64,000 nucleotides of DNA, taken from NCBI RefSeq assembly GCF_022478115.1, contig NZ_JAKGSC010000001.1, forward strand, positions 186,001-250,000, read 5' to 3'. Positions 45,191 to 53,195 of the stretch are shown one piece after another; the first letter of the stretch is position 1, and every line of letters begins with the position of its first letter. The translations under genes were made by a program, and so were the position numbers. The notes below the pieces were generated by a model that saw only the letters and a list, made by a program, of their open reading frames with translations, searched no databases and had not been told where the DNA came from. The stretch is from Tenacibaculum aquimarinum. Lineage in GTDB: Bacteria > Bacteroidota > Bacteroidia > Flavobacteriales > Flavobacteriaceae.

Positions 45191-46030
45191 ATGAAAGTTT
45201 TACCCTTTAAAATTCCGAAACCAGAAAATAATGCCTTAATTTTTCAGGAAGATATAGAGGTGGTTTTTTATGATAAATTACATCAACATGATGAAATTCA
45301 GATTAGTTTTATTGAAAAAGGTAATGGAACTTTAATCGTAGGTGATAAAATATCTAGTTACTCTAAAAATGATATTTTTATTATTGGAAGCAATTTACCT
45401 CATGCTTTTAAGAGTGATAAAAATACAGATGAAGTTTCTAAAATGATGAGTCTGTTTTTTACTGAATCATCTTTTGGGGATTCTTTTTTTAAATTGAATG
45501 AACTTTTAGAAATTAAACATTTCTTTTCTAAATCTTTACAAGGTCTAGCTATTAATACCAATAAAAATGAGATTATTACAAAATTTTTTAAGTTAAAAGA
45601 AGCGTCTGAATTAGAGCGATTTATTTTGTTTTTAGAAATTTTAAAAACTGCTTTAAATGCAAAATCAGAACCTCTTTCTACTTTTATTTACAAAAAAAAA
45701 TATTCTGATATTGAAGGGAAAAGAATGCGAAATGTATTTGATTTTACCATTGAAAATGCAAATCATAAAATATCTTTAGACGATATTGCTAATGTTGCAA
45801 ATATGACAAAAAATGCATTTTGTAAATATTTTAAAAAGCGAACCAACAAAACGTATGTCAGTTTTTTAACGGAATTACGAATTGAAAATGCATGCAAATT
45901 ATTAGTTAGAAATAACGATTTTTCGATTAGCGAAATTGCTTACAAATCTGGATTTCAAAACGTTTCTAATTTTAACAGAAAGTTTAAGGAAGTTAAGAAA
46001 ACTACACCTTCAAAATACAGAAATAATTAA
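45191..46030 (+). CDS. AraC family transcriptional regulator with N-terminal cupin domain
   Basis: 279 residues. An N-terminal cupin-like effector domain (LHQHDEIQISFIEKGNGTL near 30-48, IGSNLPHAF near 70) is followed by two helix-turn-helix units at about 180-275 (ISLDDIANVANMTKNAFCKY and ISEIAYKSGFQNVSNFNRKF, each quoted up to 20 residues), typical AraC. Being divergent from the hydroxyproline-type genes, it is the probable local activator. Its stop overlaps the convergent YjbR-like gene by four bases. Confidence 0.88.
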   Translation: MKVLPFKIPKPENNALIFQEDIEVVFYDKLHQHDEIQISFIEKGNGTLIVGDKISSYSKNDIFIIGSNLPHAFKSDKNTDEVSKMMSLFFTESSFGDSFFKLNELLEIKHFFSKSLQGLAINTNKNEIITKFFKLKEASELERFILFLEILKTALNAKSEPLSTFIYKKKYSDIEGKRMRNVFDFTIENANHKISLDDIANVANMTKNAFCKYFKKRTNKTYVSFLTELRIENACKLLVRNNDFSISEIAYKSGFQNVSNFNRKFKEVKKTTPSKYRNN

Positions 46031-46392
46031 AGATCCTTTAACTCTTCTTTCAACTTTTTAGTTAAGCTTTTAACAATTAAATTATAAGAATGGTCTATTA
46101 ATTCAAAGGCAAAAGTATCTGAAACATCATCATTTAAAGTAACTGTATTCCAATGTTTTTTATTCATGTGATAACCTGGATTTACACTTTCATATGCTCC
46201 TCGAAGTTCTTCTGCCCAATCAGGATCGCACTTTACATTCATTTTCTCTTCGTTGTTTTCCCAAGAAGTTAAACCAGTTAGTAAAAAAATTTTATTCATC
46301 ACCTTAAAAACCAATGTAACATCATCAAAAGGAAAATGCTCTGTTACACCTTTTTTAGCAATACAATATTCTCTAAGTTGTTCTATGTGCAT
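46027..46392 (-). CDS. MmcQ/YjbR family protein
   Basis: 121 residues with the family sequence pattern: EHFPFDDVTLVFKV near 18, NVKCDPDWAEELR near 48, and HMNKKHWNTVTL near 75 before a C-terminal helix. YjbR proteins have a double-wing fold and are called DNA-binding by annotation, but direct function is poorly known. It is the last of three small leftward genes (46.0-47.2 kb) and overlaps the regulator's end. Confidence 0.82.
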   Translation of the reverse strand: MHIEQLREYCIAKKGVTEHFPFDDVTLVFKVMNKIFLLTGLTSWENNEEKMNVKCDPDWAEELRGAYESVNPGYHMNKKHWNTVTLNDDVSDTFAFELIDHSYNLIVKSLTKKLKEELKDL

Positions 46393-46396
46393 GCGA

Positions 46397-46615
46397 TTAT
46401 TTTTTTGATTTAAAAATCTTAAAAACTATAAAAATCAAGGAAACTATTCCAGAAACAAGTAACGAATACTTCATCAAATTGAAAAAAATATATGTTACAA
46501 TTCCTTTACTATAATTAAGAATAATTTCTTCTATACTCTTTGAATAAATAATTAAAAAGTAAGAAGCCCATGATAGAATACAAAAAAGAAAAGCTTCAAA
46601 ATATTTTCTAATCAT
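46397..46615 (-). CDS. Small membrane protein of unknown function
   Basis: 72 residues with two predicted membrane segments (about 8-25 and 45-65) and a Lys-rich C-terminus. It lies 4 bases before the YjbR-like gene and 7 bases after the DUF4230 gene on the same strand, so it is probably real and co-expressed. I do not recognise a family. Confidence 0.5.
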   Translation of the reverse strand: MIRKYFEAFLFCILSWASYFLIIYSKSIEEIILNYSKGIVTYIFFNLMKYSLLVSGIVSLIFIVFKIFKSKK

Positions 46616-46622
46616 AAGAAAT

Positions 46623-47237
46623 TTATTCTTTCAATTTCTTCTGCGTAGACATTGGTAATTCTAATTGAGAATAATCTAAAGACCAACCAATAGTTTCAAC
46701 CAAATTTTCCATTAAATGAATAGCCTCAAGCGCTTCTTTACTTGCTGTTTCCATTAAATTACTTTCAGGTATTTTATTTAAAATATGCTCTTTTGCTTCT
46801 TTATTTAAAGCCGTTAAATCTGACGCATCAAACTTGTTTAGCATACCGTTTTGCATATCATAATAACGTAAATCTGGTTCTAATGATAAAACTTCTGGTT
46901 GTGGAAAATCTGTAACAGTTATTGTTTTACGCTTACTATCTGCAACCATTTTCATCTTTTTAAAATCGAATCCAATATGTGCTTTTGCATTTATTAAAAT
47001 AAGCGCTTTCTTTTTGCTTGTAAACATTCCCATCCACTTTTCCTTAGTGTTTTCATGATGATAAATTTCTGAAAATTCACCCTGAACAGTTATCAATTTT
47101 AGCACTCTTTTAATTTTATCTAACAATATAACCGATTGTTTTTCAGTTAAATTACGTTTTTTTGAAAACGAAAATCGAAGAAAAATAAAGTAAGAAATAA
47201 TGGCTCCGCCAATTAATCCGAGAAAAAGTAATTCCAT
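46623..47237 (-). CDS. DUF4230 family membrane-anchored protein
   Basis: 204 residues. One N-terminal membrane segment (about 1-20) is followed by the DUF4230 pattern: VLKLITVQGEFSEIYHHEN near 45-63, then KKALILINAKAHIGFDFKKM near 75-95 and VTDFPQPEVLSLEPDL near 108-123. The family is widespread, with unknown function, and the bulk of the protein probably lies outside the cytoplasm. Divergent from rpsO; followed closely by the small membrane protein. Confidence 0.75.
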   Translation of the reverse strand: MELLFLGLIGGAIISYFIFLRFSFSKKRNLTEKQSVILLDKIKRVLKLITVQGEFSEIYHHENTKEKWMGMFTSKKKALILINAKAHIGFDFKKMKMVADSKRKTITVTDFPQPEVLSLEPDLRYYDMQNGMLNKFDASDLTALNKEAKEHILNKIPESNLMETASKEALEAIHLMENLVETIGWSLDYSQLELPMSTQKKLKE

Positions 47238-47298
47238 AGAAAACGAAATTACTAATTATCTTTAAACTAACCATTAAAAAGCGACCATTTACTGTGGT

Positions 47299-47326
47299 TT
47301 TGTTTCAAAAATTAATCATATATTTG
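47299..47326 (+). promoter_or_regulatory. Promoter of rpsO
   Basis: TTTG (47299-47302) and TATATTTG (47319-47326) match the Bacteroidetes -33 and -7 elements with 16 bases between. The start codon is 55 bases further on, leaving a leader that contains a small hairpin. Best-formed -33/-7 pair in the window. Confidence 0.6.
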
Positions 47327-47331
47327 CAGCT

Positions 47332-47349
47332 TCAATGAAAAGTCATTGA
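47332..47349 (+). promoter_or_regulatory. Leader hairpin of rpsO
   Basis: TCAATGA and TCATTGA form a 7-bp perfect stem with loop AAAG, close to the predicted transcription start. In other bacteria S15 represses its own mRNA through leader structure; whether this hairpin does that is inference. Confidence 0.35.
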
Positions 47350-47380
47350 TATACATAATAATCATTTAAATAATATTGGA

Positions 47381-47650
47381 ATGTATTTAACAAAAGAAGT
47401 AAAAGAAGGTCTTTTTGAAAAGCACGGTAAAGGTAAAGCTGACACTGGAACATCTGAAGGACAAATTGCATTATTCACATTTAGAATTAATCACTTAACT
47501 GAGCACTTAAAGAAGAATCGTAAAGATTACAATACTGAGCGTTCATTAGTAAGATTAGTAGGTAAGCGTAGAAGTTTATTAGATTATCTAAAGAAAACAG
47601 AAATCAATAGATATCGTGCAATTATTAAAGAATTAGGAATTAGAAAATAA
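47381..47650 (+). CDS. rpsO: 30S ribosomal protein S15
   Basis: 89 residues, the standard length. GTSEGQIALFTFRINHLTEH near 23-42 and KRRSLLDYLKKTEINRYRAI near 62-81 are the diagnostic blocks. S15 binds the 16S central domain early in 30S assembly. It precedes pnp on the same strand, a very common bacterial arrangement, with a terminator between the two. Confidence 0.97.
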   Translation: MYLTKEVKEGLFEKHGKGKADTGTSEGQIALFTFRINHLTEHLKKNRKDYNTERSLVRLVGKRRSLLDYLKKTEINRYRAIIKELGIRK

Positions 47651-47660
47651 TTCTTATACA

Positions 47661-47692
47661 AAAGAGGCTGGAATTTTCAGCCTCTTTTTTTA
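47661..47692 (+). terminator. Rho-independent terminator of rpsO
   Basis: AAGAGGCTG and CAGCCTCTT make a 9-bp stem around a 7-base loop, followed by a run of T. Read-through could still feed pnp. Confidence 0.85.
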
Positions 47693-47834
47693 TTTTAAGT
47701 AAAGCGTAAAAGTCTGAAACTAACAACGTCAGCAAATTATAAAAAATCAGGATTTTTAACAACAATTCTGTATTTCCATTGGAAAAACACAACAACACAA
47801 CAACAAACGATTTAAAAATTTAGAATTAAAATTT

Positions 47835-50061
47835 ATGATTCCAAAAGTATTTAACGAGGTAATAGACCTTGGAGATGGAAGAACCATCTCATTAGAAACC
47901 GGTAAATTAGCAAAACAAGCACACGGTTCGGTTGTTGTTCAAATGGGAAAAGCAATGTTATTATGTACTGTTGTATCTAGCTACAAAGCTGGTACGGTAG
48001 ATTTTTTACCATTAACAGTAGATTATAGAGAAAAATTTTGCAGCTGCAGGACGTTATCCGGGAGGATTCTTCAAAAGAGAAGCAAGACCAAGTGACGGAG
48101 AAATTTTAACAATGCGTTTAGTAGACCGTGTTTTACGTCCGTTATTTCCAAAAGATTATCATTCTGAAGTACAAGTAATGATCCAATTAATGTCTCACGA
48201 TGAAGATGTTATGCCAGATGCATTAGCAGGTTTAGCAGCATCAGCAGCTATTCAATTATCAGATTTCCCTTTCGAATGCCCAATTTCTGAAGCACGTGTT
48301 GCTAGAGTAAACGGAGAATTCGTAATTAACCCAAGTAGAGCTCAATTAGCAGAATCTGACATCGATATGATGATTGGAGCTTCTGCCGATTCTGTAATGA
48401 TGGTTGAAGGTGAAATGGATGAAATTTCTGAAGAAGAAATGGCAGACGCAATTAAGTTTGCACACGAAGCTATTAAAGTTCAATGTGCTGCTCAAGTTCG
48501 TTTAGCTGAAGCTTTCGGGAAGAAAGAAACAAGAGAATACGAAGGGGAAAGAGAAGATGCAGATTTAGCTGCAAAAATAAATGACTTTTGTTACGACAAA
48601 TGTTATGCAATTGCTAAAAAAGGAACTTCTAAAGTAGAACGTACAACTGCATTTGCAGAAGTAAAGGAAGAATTAAAAGCTTCATTTACTGAAGAAGAAT
48701 TAGAAGATTACGGAGATTTAGTTGGAAAGTACTTCAACAAATCTCAAAAAGCTGCTGTAAGAGAATTAACATTAGCAGAAGGTTTACGTTTAGATGGACG
48801 TAAAACTACAGACATTAGACCAATTTGGTGTGAAGTAGATTATTTACCATCTACACACGGTTCTTCAATCTTTACACGTGGAGAAACACAAGCATTAGCA
48901 ACAGTAACTCTAGGAACTTCTAGAGATGCAATTAAAATAGATATGCCATCTTATGAAGGTGAAGAAAACTTCTATTTACACTATAACTTCCCTCCTTTTT
49001 GTACAGGTGAAGCTAGACCATTAAGAGGAACATCTCGTAGAGAAGTTGGTCATGGTAACTTAGCACAACGTGGTTTAAAAGGAATGATTCCAGACGATTG
49101 TCCTTATACAGTTCGTGTTGTTTCTGAAGTATTAGAATCTAACGGTTCTTCTTCTATGGCAACAGTTTGTGCTGGTACAATGGCATTAATGGATGCAGGT
49201 GTAAAAATGACAAGACCAGTTTCTGGTATTGCAATGGGATTAATTTCTGACGGAGATCGTTACGCAGTTTTATCTGATATTTTAGGTGATGAAGATCACT
49301 TAGGAGATATGGACTTTAAAGTAACTGGTACTTCTGAAGGAATTACTGCATGTCAAATGGATATTAAAGTAAAAGGATTAGGTTATGAGATTTTAGTGAA
49401 TGCACTAAAACAAGCTCGTGATGGTCGTTTACACATTTTAGGAAAATTAACAGACACAATTTCTTCTGCAAACGAAGAAGTTAAAGAACATGCTCCTAAA
49501 ATGATTAACAGACGTATTCCTAATGATATGATTGGTGCATTTATTGGACCAGGAGGTAAACATATTCAAGAATTACAGAAAGAAACAGGAACTACAATTG
49601 TAATTACTGAAGATCCTGTAACAGAAGAAGGAATTATTGAAATCTTAGGAACAGATCCTGCAGGAATAGAACAAGTAACTGCTCGTATAGAGTCTATGTT
49701 ATTTAAACCAACTGTAGGAAGCGCTTACGAAGTTAAAGTAATTAAAATGTTAGATTTTGGTGCCGTAGTAGAATACGTTGAAGCTCCAGGAAATGAAGTT
49801 TTATTACATGTTTCTGAATTAGCTTGGGAACGTACAGAAAACGTAACTGATGTAGTAAACATGGGTGATGTTTTTGATGTAAAATACTTTGGTGTTGACC
49901 CAAGAACTCGTAAAGAAAAAGTTTCTAGAAAGGCATTGTTACCAAAACCAGAAGGCTATGTAGCAAGACCACCAAGAGATAATAGTAAAGGTAGAGACAA
50001 TCGTGGACGTGATAACAGACGTGACGATAGAAAACCAAGAGCTCCAAGAAAAGAAGATTAA
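47835..50061 (+). CDS. pnp: Polyribonucleotide nucleotidyltransferase (PNPase), interrupted by a frameshift
   Basis: The first frame runs from 47835 and gives the normal PNPase N-terminus ([20 protein letters not shown]) up to VDYREKF. The homologous continuation [14 protein letters not shown] is read in the +1 frame from 48040, giving about 741 residues in all. The slip is at 48036-48039, where TTTT stands in place of the expected TTT; the first frame then ends at 48095. Downstream, two RNase PH domains, a KH domain (IGPGGKHI) and an S1 domain ([10 protein letters not shown]) are intact, plus an Arg/Asp-rich tail. Either a sequencing or assembly error, a real mutation, or recoding. PNPase degrades RNA 3'-5' with phosphate. 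Confidence 0.88.
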
Positions 50062-50083
50062 TTTTTTTCTAATAAATTAAACT

Positions 50084-50113
50084 AAAAATCGCCAGCAAAT
50101 GTTGGCGATTTTT
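50084..50113 (+). terminator. Rho-independent terminator of pnp
   Basis: AATCGCCAGC and GTTGGCGATT form a 10-bp stem (one G-T pair) with loop AAAT, extended by A/T pairs and followed by T-rich sequence. The next gene starts only about 14 bases later. Confidence 0.85.
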
Positions 50114-50126
50114 TTATTTTTATAAA

Positions 50127-50567
50127 ATGAAAGAAATTAAATTATCATCAAAACTAACAATCATAGGTTTATATGGTGGAGCATTATTGTATCTAATAAT
50201 GATTCCTGTGATTTTTAAAGCAATAGAAAGTGAAAGTTTTCATATAGGAATGCTATTTGCTGGAGCAATTGCACTTGCAATGGCAGGTTTTTTAGTTTAT
50301 CAATTTAAATTTGTTTGTAGTGCAAAAATTGTAAACAATAAATTAATTTTAAAAAAACAGTTTCATTCTCCTGAAACATATACGTTTGATAAAATTGGAG
50401 ACATTTCTAGTTTTAGATTAAAAAACACAAAATACACTACCGTAAAAATGAAAGGTAGACATCAAGATTTTGAAAAATATATGATTATAACTTCTAAAAG
50501 CTTCTTATTTAAAGATAAAATTGATGCAGAAGAAAAACTGAAAGAATTAAAGAGAATAGACAATTAA
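50127..50567 (+). CDS. Small membrane protein with a PH-like C-terminal half, unknown
   Basis: 146 residues. Two membrane segments (about 10-30 and 38-60) are followed by about 80 residues predicted beta-rich, starting KIVNNKLILKKQF and with TFDKIGDISSFRLKN and YMIITSKSFLF, which reads like the PH-like domain of many small bacterial membrane proteins. No named family is recognised with certainty. It begins just after the pnp terminator and has no obvious promoter of its own, and is followed 32 bases later by folK. Confidence 0.55.
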   Translation: MKEIKLSSKLTIIGLYGGALLYLIMIPVIFKAIESESFHIGMLFAGAIALAMAGFLVYQFKFVCSAKIVNNKLILKKQFHSPETYTFDKIGDISSFRLKNTKYTTVKMKGRHQDFEKYMIITSKSFLFKDKIDAEEKLKELKRIDN

Positions 50568-50599
50568 TAACTCTTTTTTAGTTTCTTTGTATTCCTTAA

Positions 50600-51742
50600 A
50601 TGAAAATACACCGCACTACATATTTATCTTTAGGTTCTAACCAAGGAAACAGATTAGAAAACCTACAAAATGCAATTAATATAATTGCAGATACTATTGG
50701 TGATGTTCTAAAAATAGCTTCTGTTTATACCACACAATCAGTTGGGTTTAAAGGTGATGATTTTTTAAATACGGTAATTAAAGTTACCACTTACTTACCT
50801 CCTGAAACGTTAATGCAAAGTCTACTTTCTATTGAAAAAGAACTAGGTAGAACACGTTCTAATTCTGGTAACTACGAAAACAGAAAAATTGACTTAGATA
50901 TTTTATTATTAGATGATACAATTATATCTTCTGAAAATTTAATTGTTCCGCATCCGAGAATGTTAGATCGTAAATTTGTATTAGTTCCACTAGTAGAAAT
51001 TGCATCAGAATTTTCACATCCAATAGAGAAAAAAACACTTTCTATTTGTTTAGAAAACTGCACAGATTCCTCTAAAATTGAAGTAATTTCTGAGACACTT
51101 TTACGTCCTCATTCTATTACTGAAAAGTATAATTATATAGCTATTGAAGGAAATATTGGAGCAGGAAAAACATCTTTAGCAAATCTAATTTCTAATGAGT
51201 TTAATGCCAAGTTAGTTTTAGAACGCTTTGCAGACAATCCTTTTTTACCAAAGTTTTACGAGGATAATGAACGCTATGCTTTTCCGTTAGAAATGAGTTT
51301 TTTAGCCGATAGATATCAGCAATTATCAGATGATTTAGCGCAATTCGATTTGTTTAAAAACTTTATTATTTCTGATTACTATATTTTTAAATCACTAATT
51401 TTTGCACAAGTTACTTTGCAAAAAGATGAATATAAATTGTACAGAAAAATGTTCGATTTGATGTATAAAGAAATTACTAAGCCAGATTTATATGTGTATT
51501 TATATCAAAATACGGATAGATTATTAGCGAATATTAAAAATCGTGGTCGCGATTACGAACAAAATATTGAAGCTGAGTATTTACAAAAAATACATGATGG
51601 CTATAGTAACTTTATAAAAACACAGCAAGATTTAAACATTTTAACTATTGATGTTTCTGATCTTGATTTTGTAAATAATCCGGAAGATTACCAAACCATT
51701 CTTAGGAAGATAAGAACACACACTACAACTCAACAAGCATAA
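50600..51742 (+). CDS. folK: Fusion: HPPK (FolK) plus deoxynucleoside kinase
   Basis: 380 residues with two enzymes. Residues 1 to about 160 form 6-hydroxymethyl-7,8-dihydropterin pyrophosphokinase (TYLSLGSNQGNRLENL, LLSIEKELGRTRS, RKIDLDILLLDD, VPHPRMLDRKFVL), which phosphorylates the pterin in folate synthesis. From about 178 a P-loop kinase begins (YIAIEGNIGAGKTSLANLI) with a DRY-like FLADRYQQL and a C-terminal NRGRDYEQNIEAEYLQKI, matching the deoxyadenosine/deoxyguanosine kinase family of nucleotide salvage. The fusion occurs in Bacteroidetes. A dispersed repeat follows. Confidence 0.88.
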   Translation: MKIHRTTYLSLGSNQGNRLENLQNAINIIADTIGDVLKIASVYTTQSVGFKGDDFLNTVIKVTTYLPPETLMQSLLSIEKELGRTRSNSGNYENRKIDLDILLLDDTIISSENLIVPHPRMLDRKFVLVPLVEIASEFSHPIEKKTLSICLENCTDSSKIEVISETLLRPHSITEKYNYIAIEGNIGAGKTSLANLISNEFNAKLVLERFADNPFLPKFYEDNERYAFPLEMSFLADRYQQLSDDLAQFDLFKNFIISDYYIFKSLIFAQVTLQKDEYKLYRKMFDLMYKEITKPDLYVYLYQNTDRLLANIKNRGRDYEQNIEAEYLQKIHDGYSNFIKTQQDLNILTIDVSDLDFVNNPEDYQTILRKIRTHTTTQQA

Positions 51743-51750
51743 CAAGTACA

Positions 51751-51843
51751 CTTAGCCCTGATTGAACGGTTTGTTTGAGCTCTTTTTAATGTTTTTCTCA
51801 TTAAAAAAGCGAGTAGTGAAAGCAGGAAATTGCTTCTAAAAAA
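51751..51843 (+). repeat. Structured intergenic repeat copy 4 (type B core)
   Basis: Shell CTTAGCCCTGATTGAA at the left and GAAAGCAGGAAATTGCTTC plus an A run at the right. The core is TTTGTTTGAGCTCTTTTTAATG, a T-rich loop, then CATTAAAAAAGCGAGTAGTG (shown in parts). CCTG (51757-51760) pairs with CAGG (51823-51826). Lies between folK fusion and gldC, which converge; its A run ends 4 bases from the gldC stop. Confidence 0.85.
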
Positions 51844-51847
51844 TTAA

Positions 51848-52186
51848 TTACTTTTTAACTATCTCTAATTTTTCTGCAAAGTACTCGCAAAAATCTCGCA
51901 TTGTTGCGCTCATTTTCTGATCGTCGGTTGCACGCTCAAAAGTACCTGCCATTGAAACTAAGGTCTGATGAAAGAATTGCTTCATCTCGTCTACTGGCAT
52001 GTCTTTGGTCCACAAATCCATACGAAGTGTGTCTTTGGCTTTAGAATCCCAAACAGATAACATAATAGCTTTAGTTTCGGCATCTGTAACTCCGCCATCT
52101 TGTGCATTCCAAGAGATTTCTTCCGGAACTTTATTTTCGTCTAAGCCTACAGTAAATTTTATTTCAGAGGTGTGTTTTACAGCCAT
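51848..52186 (-). CDS. gldC: Gliding motility protein GldC
   Basis: 112 residues matching GldC: KHTSEIKFTVGLDENKVPE at the N-terminus, then ISWNAQDGG and the middle AIMLSVWDSKAKDTLRMDLW (20 residues). Small and without a signal peptide. GldC supports GldB in Flavobacterium johnsoniae gliding, and the two genes are adjacent there as here. The gldB stop and gldC start share one base. Presence of gldB/gldC is a strong taxonomic marker for gliding Bacteroidetes. Confidence 0.9.
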   Translation of the reverse strand: MAVKHTSEIKFTVGLDENKVPEEISWNAQDGGVTDAETKAIMLSVWDSKAKDTLRMDLWTKDMPVDEMKQFFHQTLVSMAGTFERATDDQKMSATMRDFCEYFAEKLEIVKK

Positions 52187-53145
52187 TATCGTCTTGGTTT
52201 GTATTTAGATTTTTTAAAGATTGTTTCTGTGTCTAATTGTAATAATTGGCGCAAAGATACATCATTATTTTGCATATAAGAGCGTACAATTTGCCAACCA
52301 ATCCAGCTACCAATTTGCCCAGGAGATTTACTATCTTCTTCTAAATAAAACTTAGAAAATGGTGCTAAATCCATAAATCGCTTATCTAATTTTGCATCTG
52401 TACTGTAAAGTAAATCTTTCTCTACAAAATATTTCCAAATTTGTTCTTCGTTAGCAATTGCCCAGTTAAATTTTTCTTGAGAATAACCGGCTTTTTCATT
52501 GTCTGAAATATTAGGTAAATATATATCTAATAAGTACATTTTTTTCCCTTCAATAATCATTTTTCCTAAAAAAGTTCTTTCTGTATTTGCTAAAATTTGC
52601 TTTTGAATTATAGCATGTGCAACGTCAACAATTATATGCTCTTTGGTATTATTCTGTTTAATGTATTGCGGATAACTTCCATAAAAATCGTGGTTTTTAC
52701 CCAAATAAGCATCTAAAGAAACTAGCAACAAACTATCTGCATAAATTACTCTATTATCATAATCTATATTAGTGAGCATTGTTATTACATTGGGCGCAAC
52801 AAATTTTGGGTTGTAATATTTTACATGTTTAAAGAATGACGTAAACTGTTCTTTTAAAGAACCAATATCTTTATATTCTTTTTGTGTTTCTGCAAATAAT
52901 TCTTGCTCGTCTTTATTATTAATTTTATTAATCCAAACAGAATCTTGGATTCCTTTTGGAAATAATAATGGGTATTTATTTTTTAATGTTTGAAGGTGAT
53001 CTTTGGTTGAAGAATAAAAATCTACATCAAATCGATTTACAGAAAAATCGACCGAAATATCAGAAACATCTACAATTGTTTTCGATTCTTTATCACATGA
53101 TAAAAAAAGAAAGGAAATAAGAAAATAAAATAAAATTTTTCGCAT
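52186..53145 (-). CDS. gldB: Gliding motility lipoprotein GldB
   Basis: 319 residues with a lipoprotein signal ending FLFLSCDKES. The body matches the GldB family (VDFSVNRFDVDFYSS near 28, FLGKMIIEGKKMYLLDIYLP near 195, GQIGSWIGWQIVRSYMQ near 275). GldB is an essential gliding lipoprotein in F. johnsoniae; the family looks like a relative of metallopeptidase-type domains but its activity is not established. Directly upstream of gldC and divergent from nadE. Confidence 0.92.
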   Translation of the reverse strand: MRKILFYFLISFLFLSCDKESKTIVDVSDISVDFSVNRFDVDFYSSTKDHLQTLKNKYPLLFPKGIQDSVWINKINNKDEQELFAETQKEYKDIGSLKEQFTSFFKHVKYYNPKFVAPNVITMLTNIDYDNRVIYADSLLLVSLDAYLGKNHDFYGSYPQYIKQNNTKEHIIVDVAHAIIQKQILANTERTFLGKMIIEGKKMYLLDIYLPNISDNEKAGYSQEKFNWAIANEEQIWKYFVEKDLLYSTDAKLDKRFMDLAPFSKFYLEEDSKSPGQIGSWIGWQIVRSYMQNNDVSLRQLLQLDTETIFKKSKYKPRR

Positions 53146-53195
53146 TATCTTAGCTATTCAAAATATAACGTCAAAAATACTAAAATAGTTTATCA

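Noticed and set aside
47835..48095. Programmed frameshift as the main explanation for pnp
   Set aside because: The site lacks a known stimulatory structure or in-frame stop at the shift point; an indel in a T run is simpler. Kept only as a possibility.
48112..50061. A separate gene starting at the ATG at 48112
   Set aside because: The frame is open and homologous to PNPase upstream of this ATG, back to the slip at 48039. It is the continuation of pnp, not a new gene.
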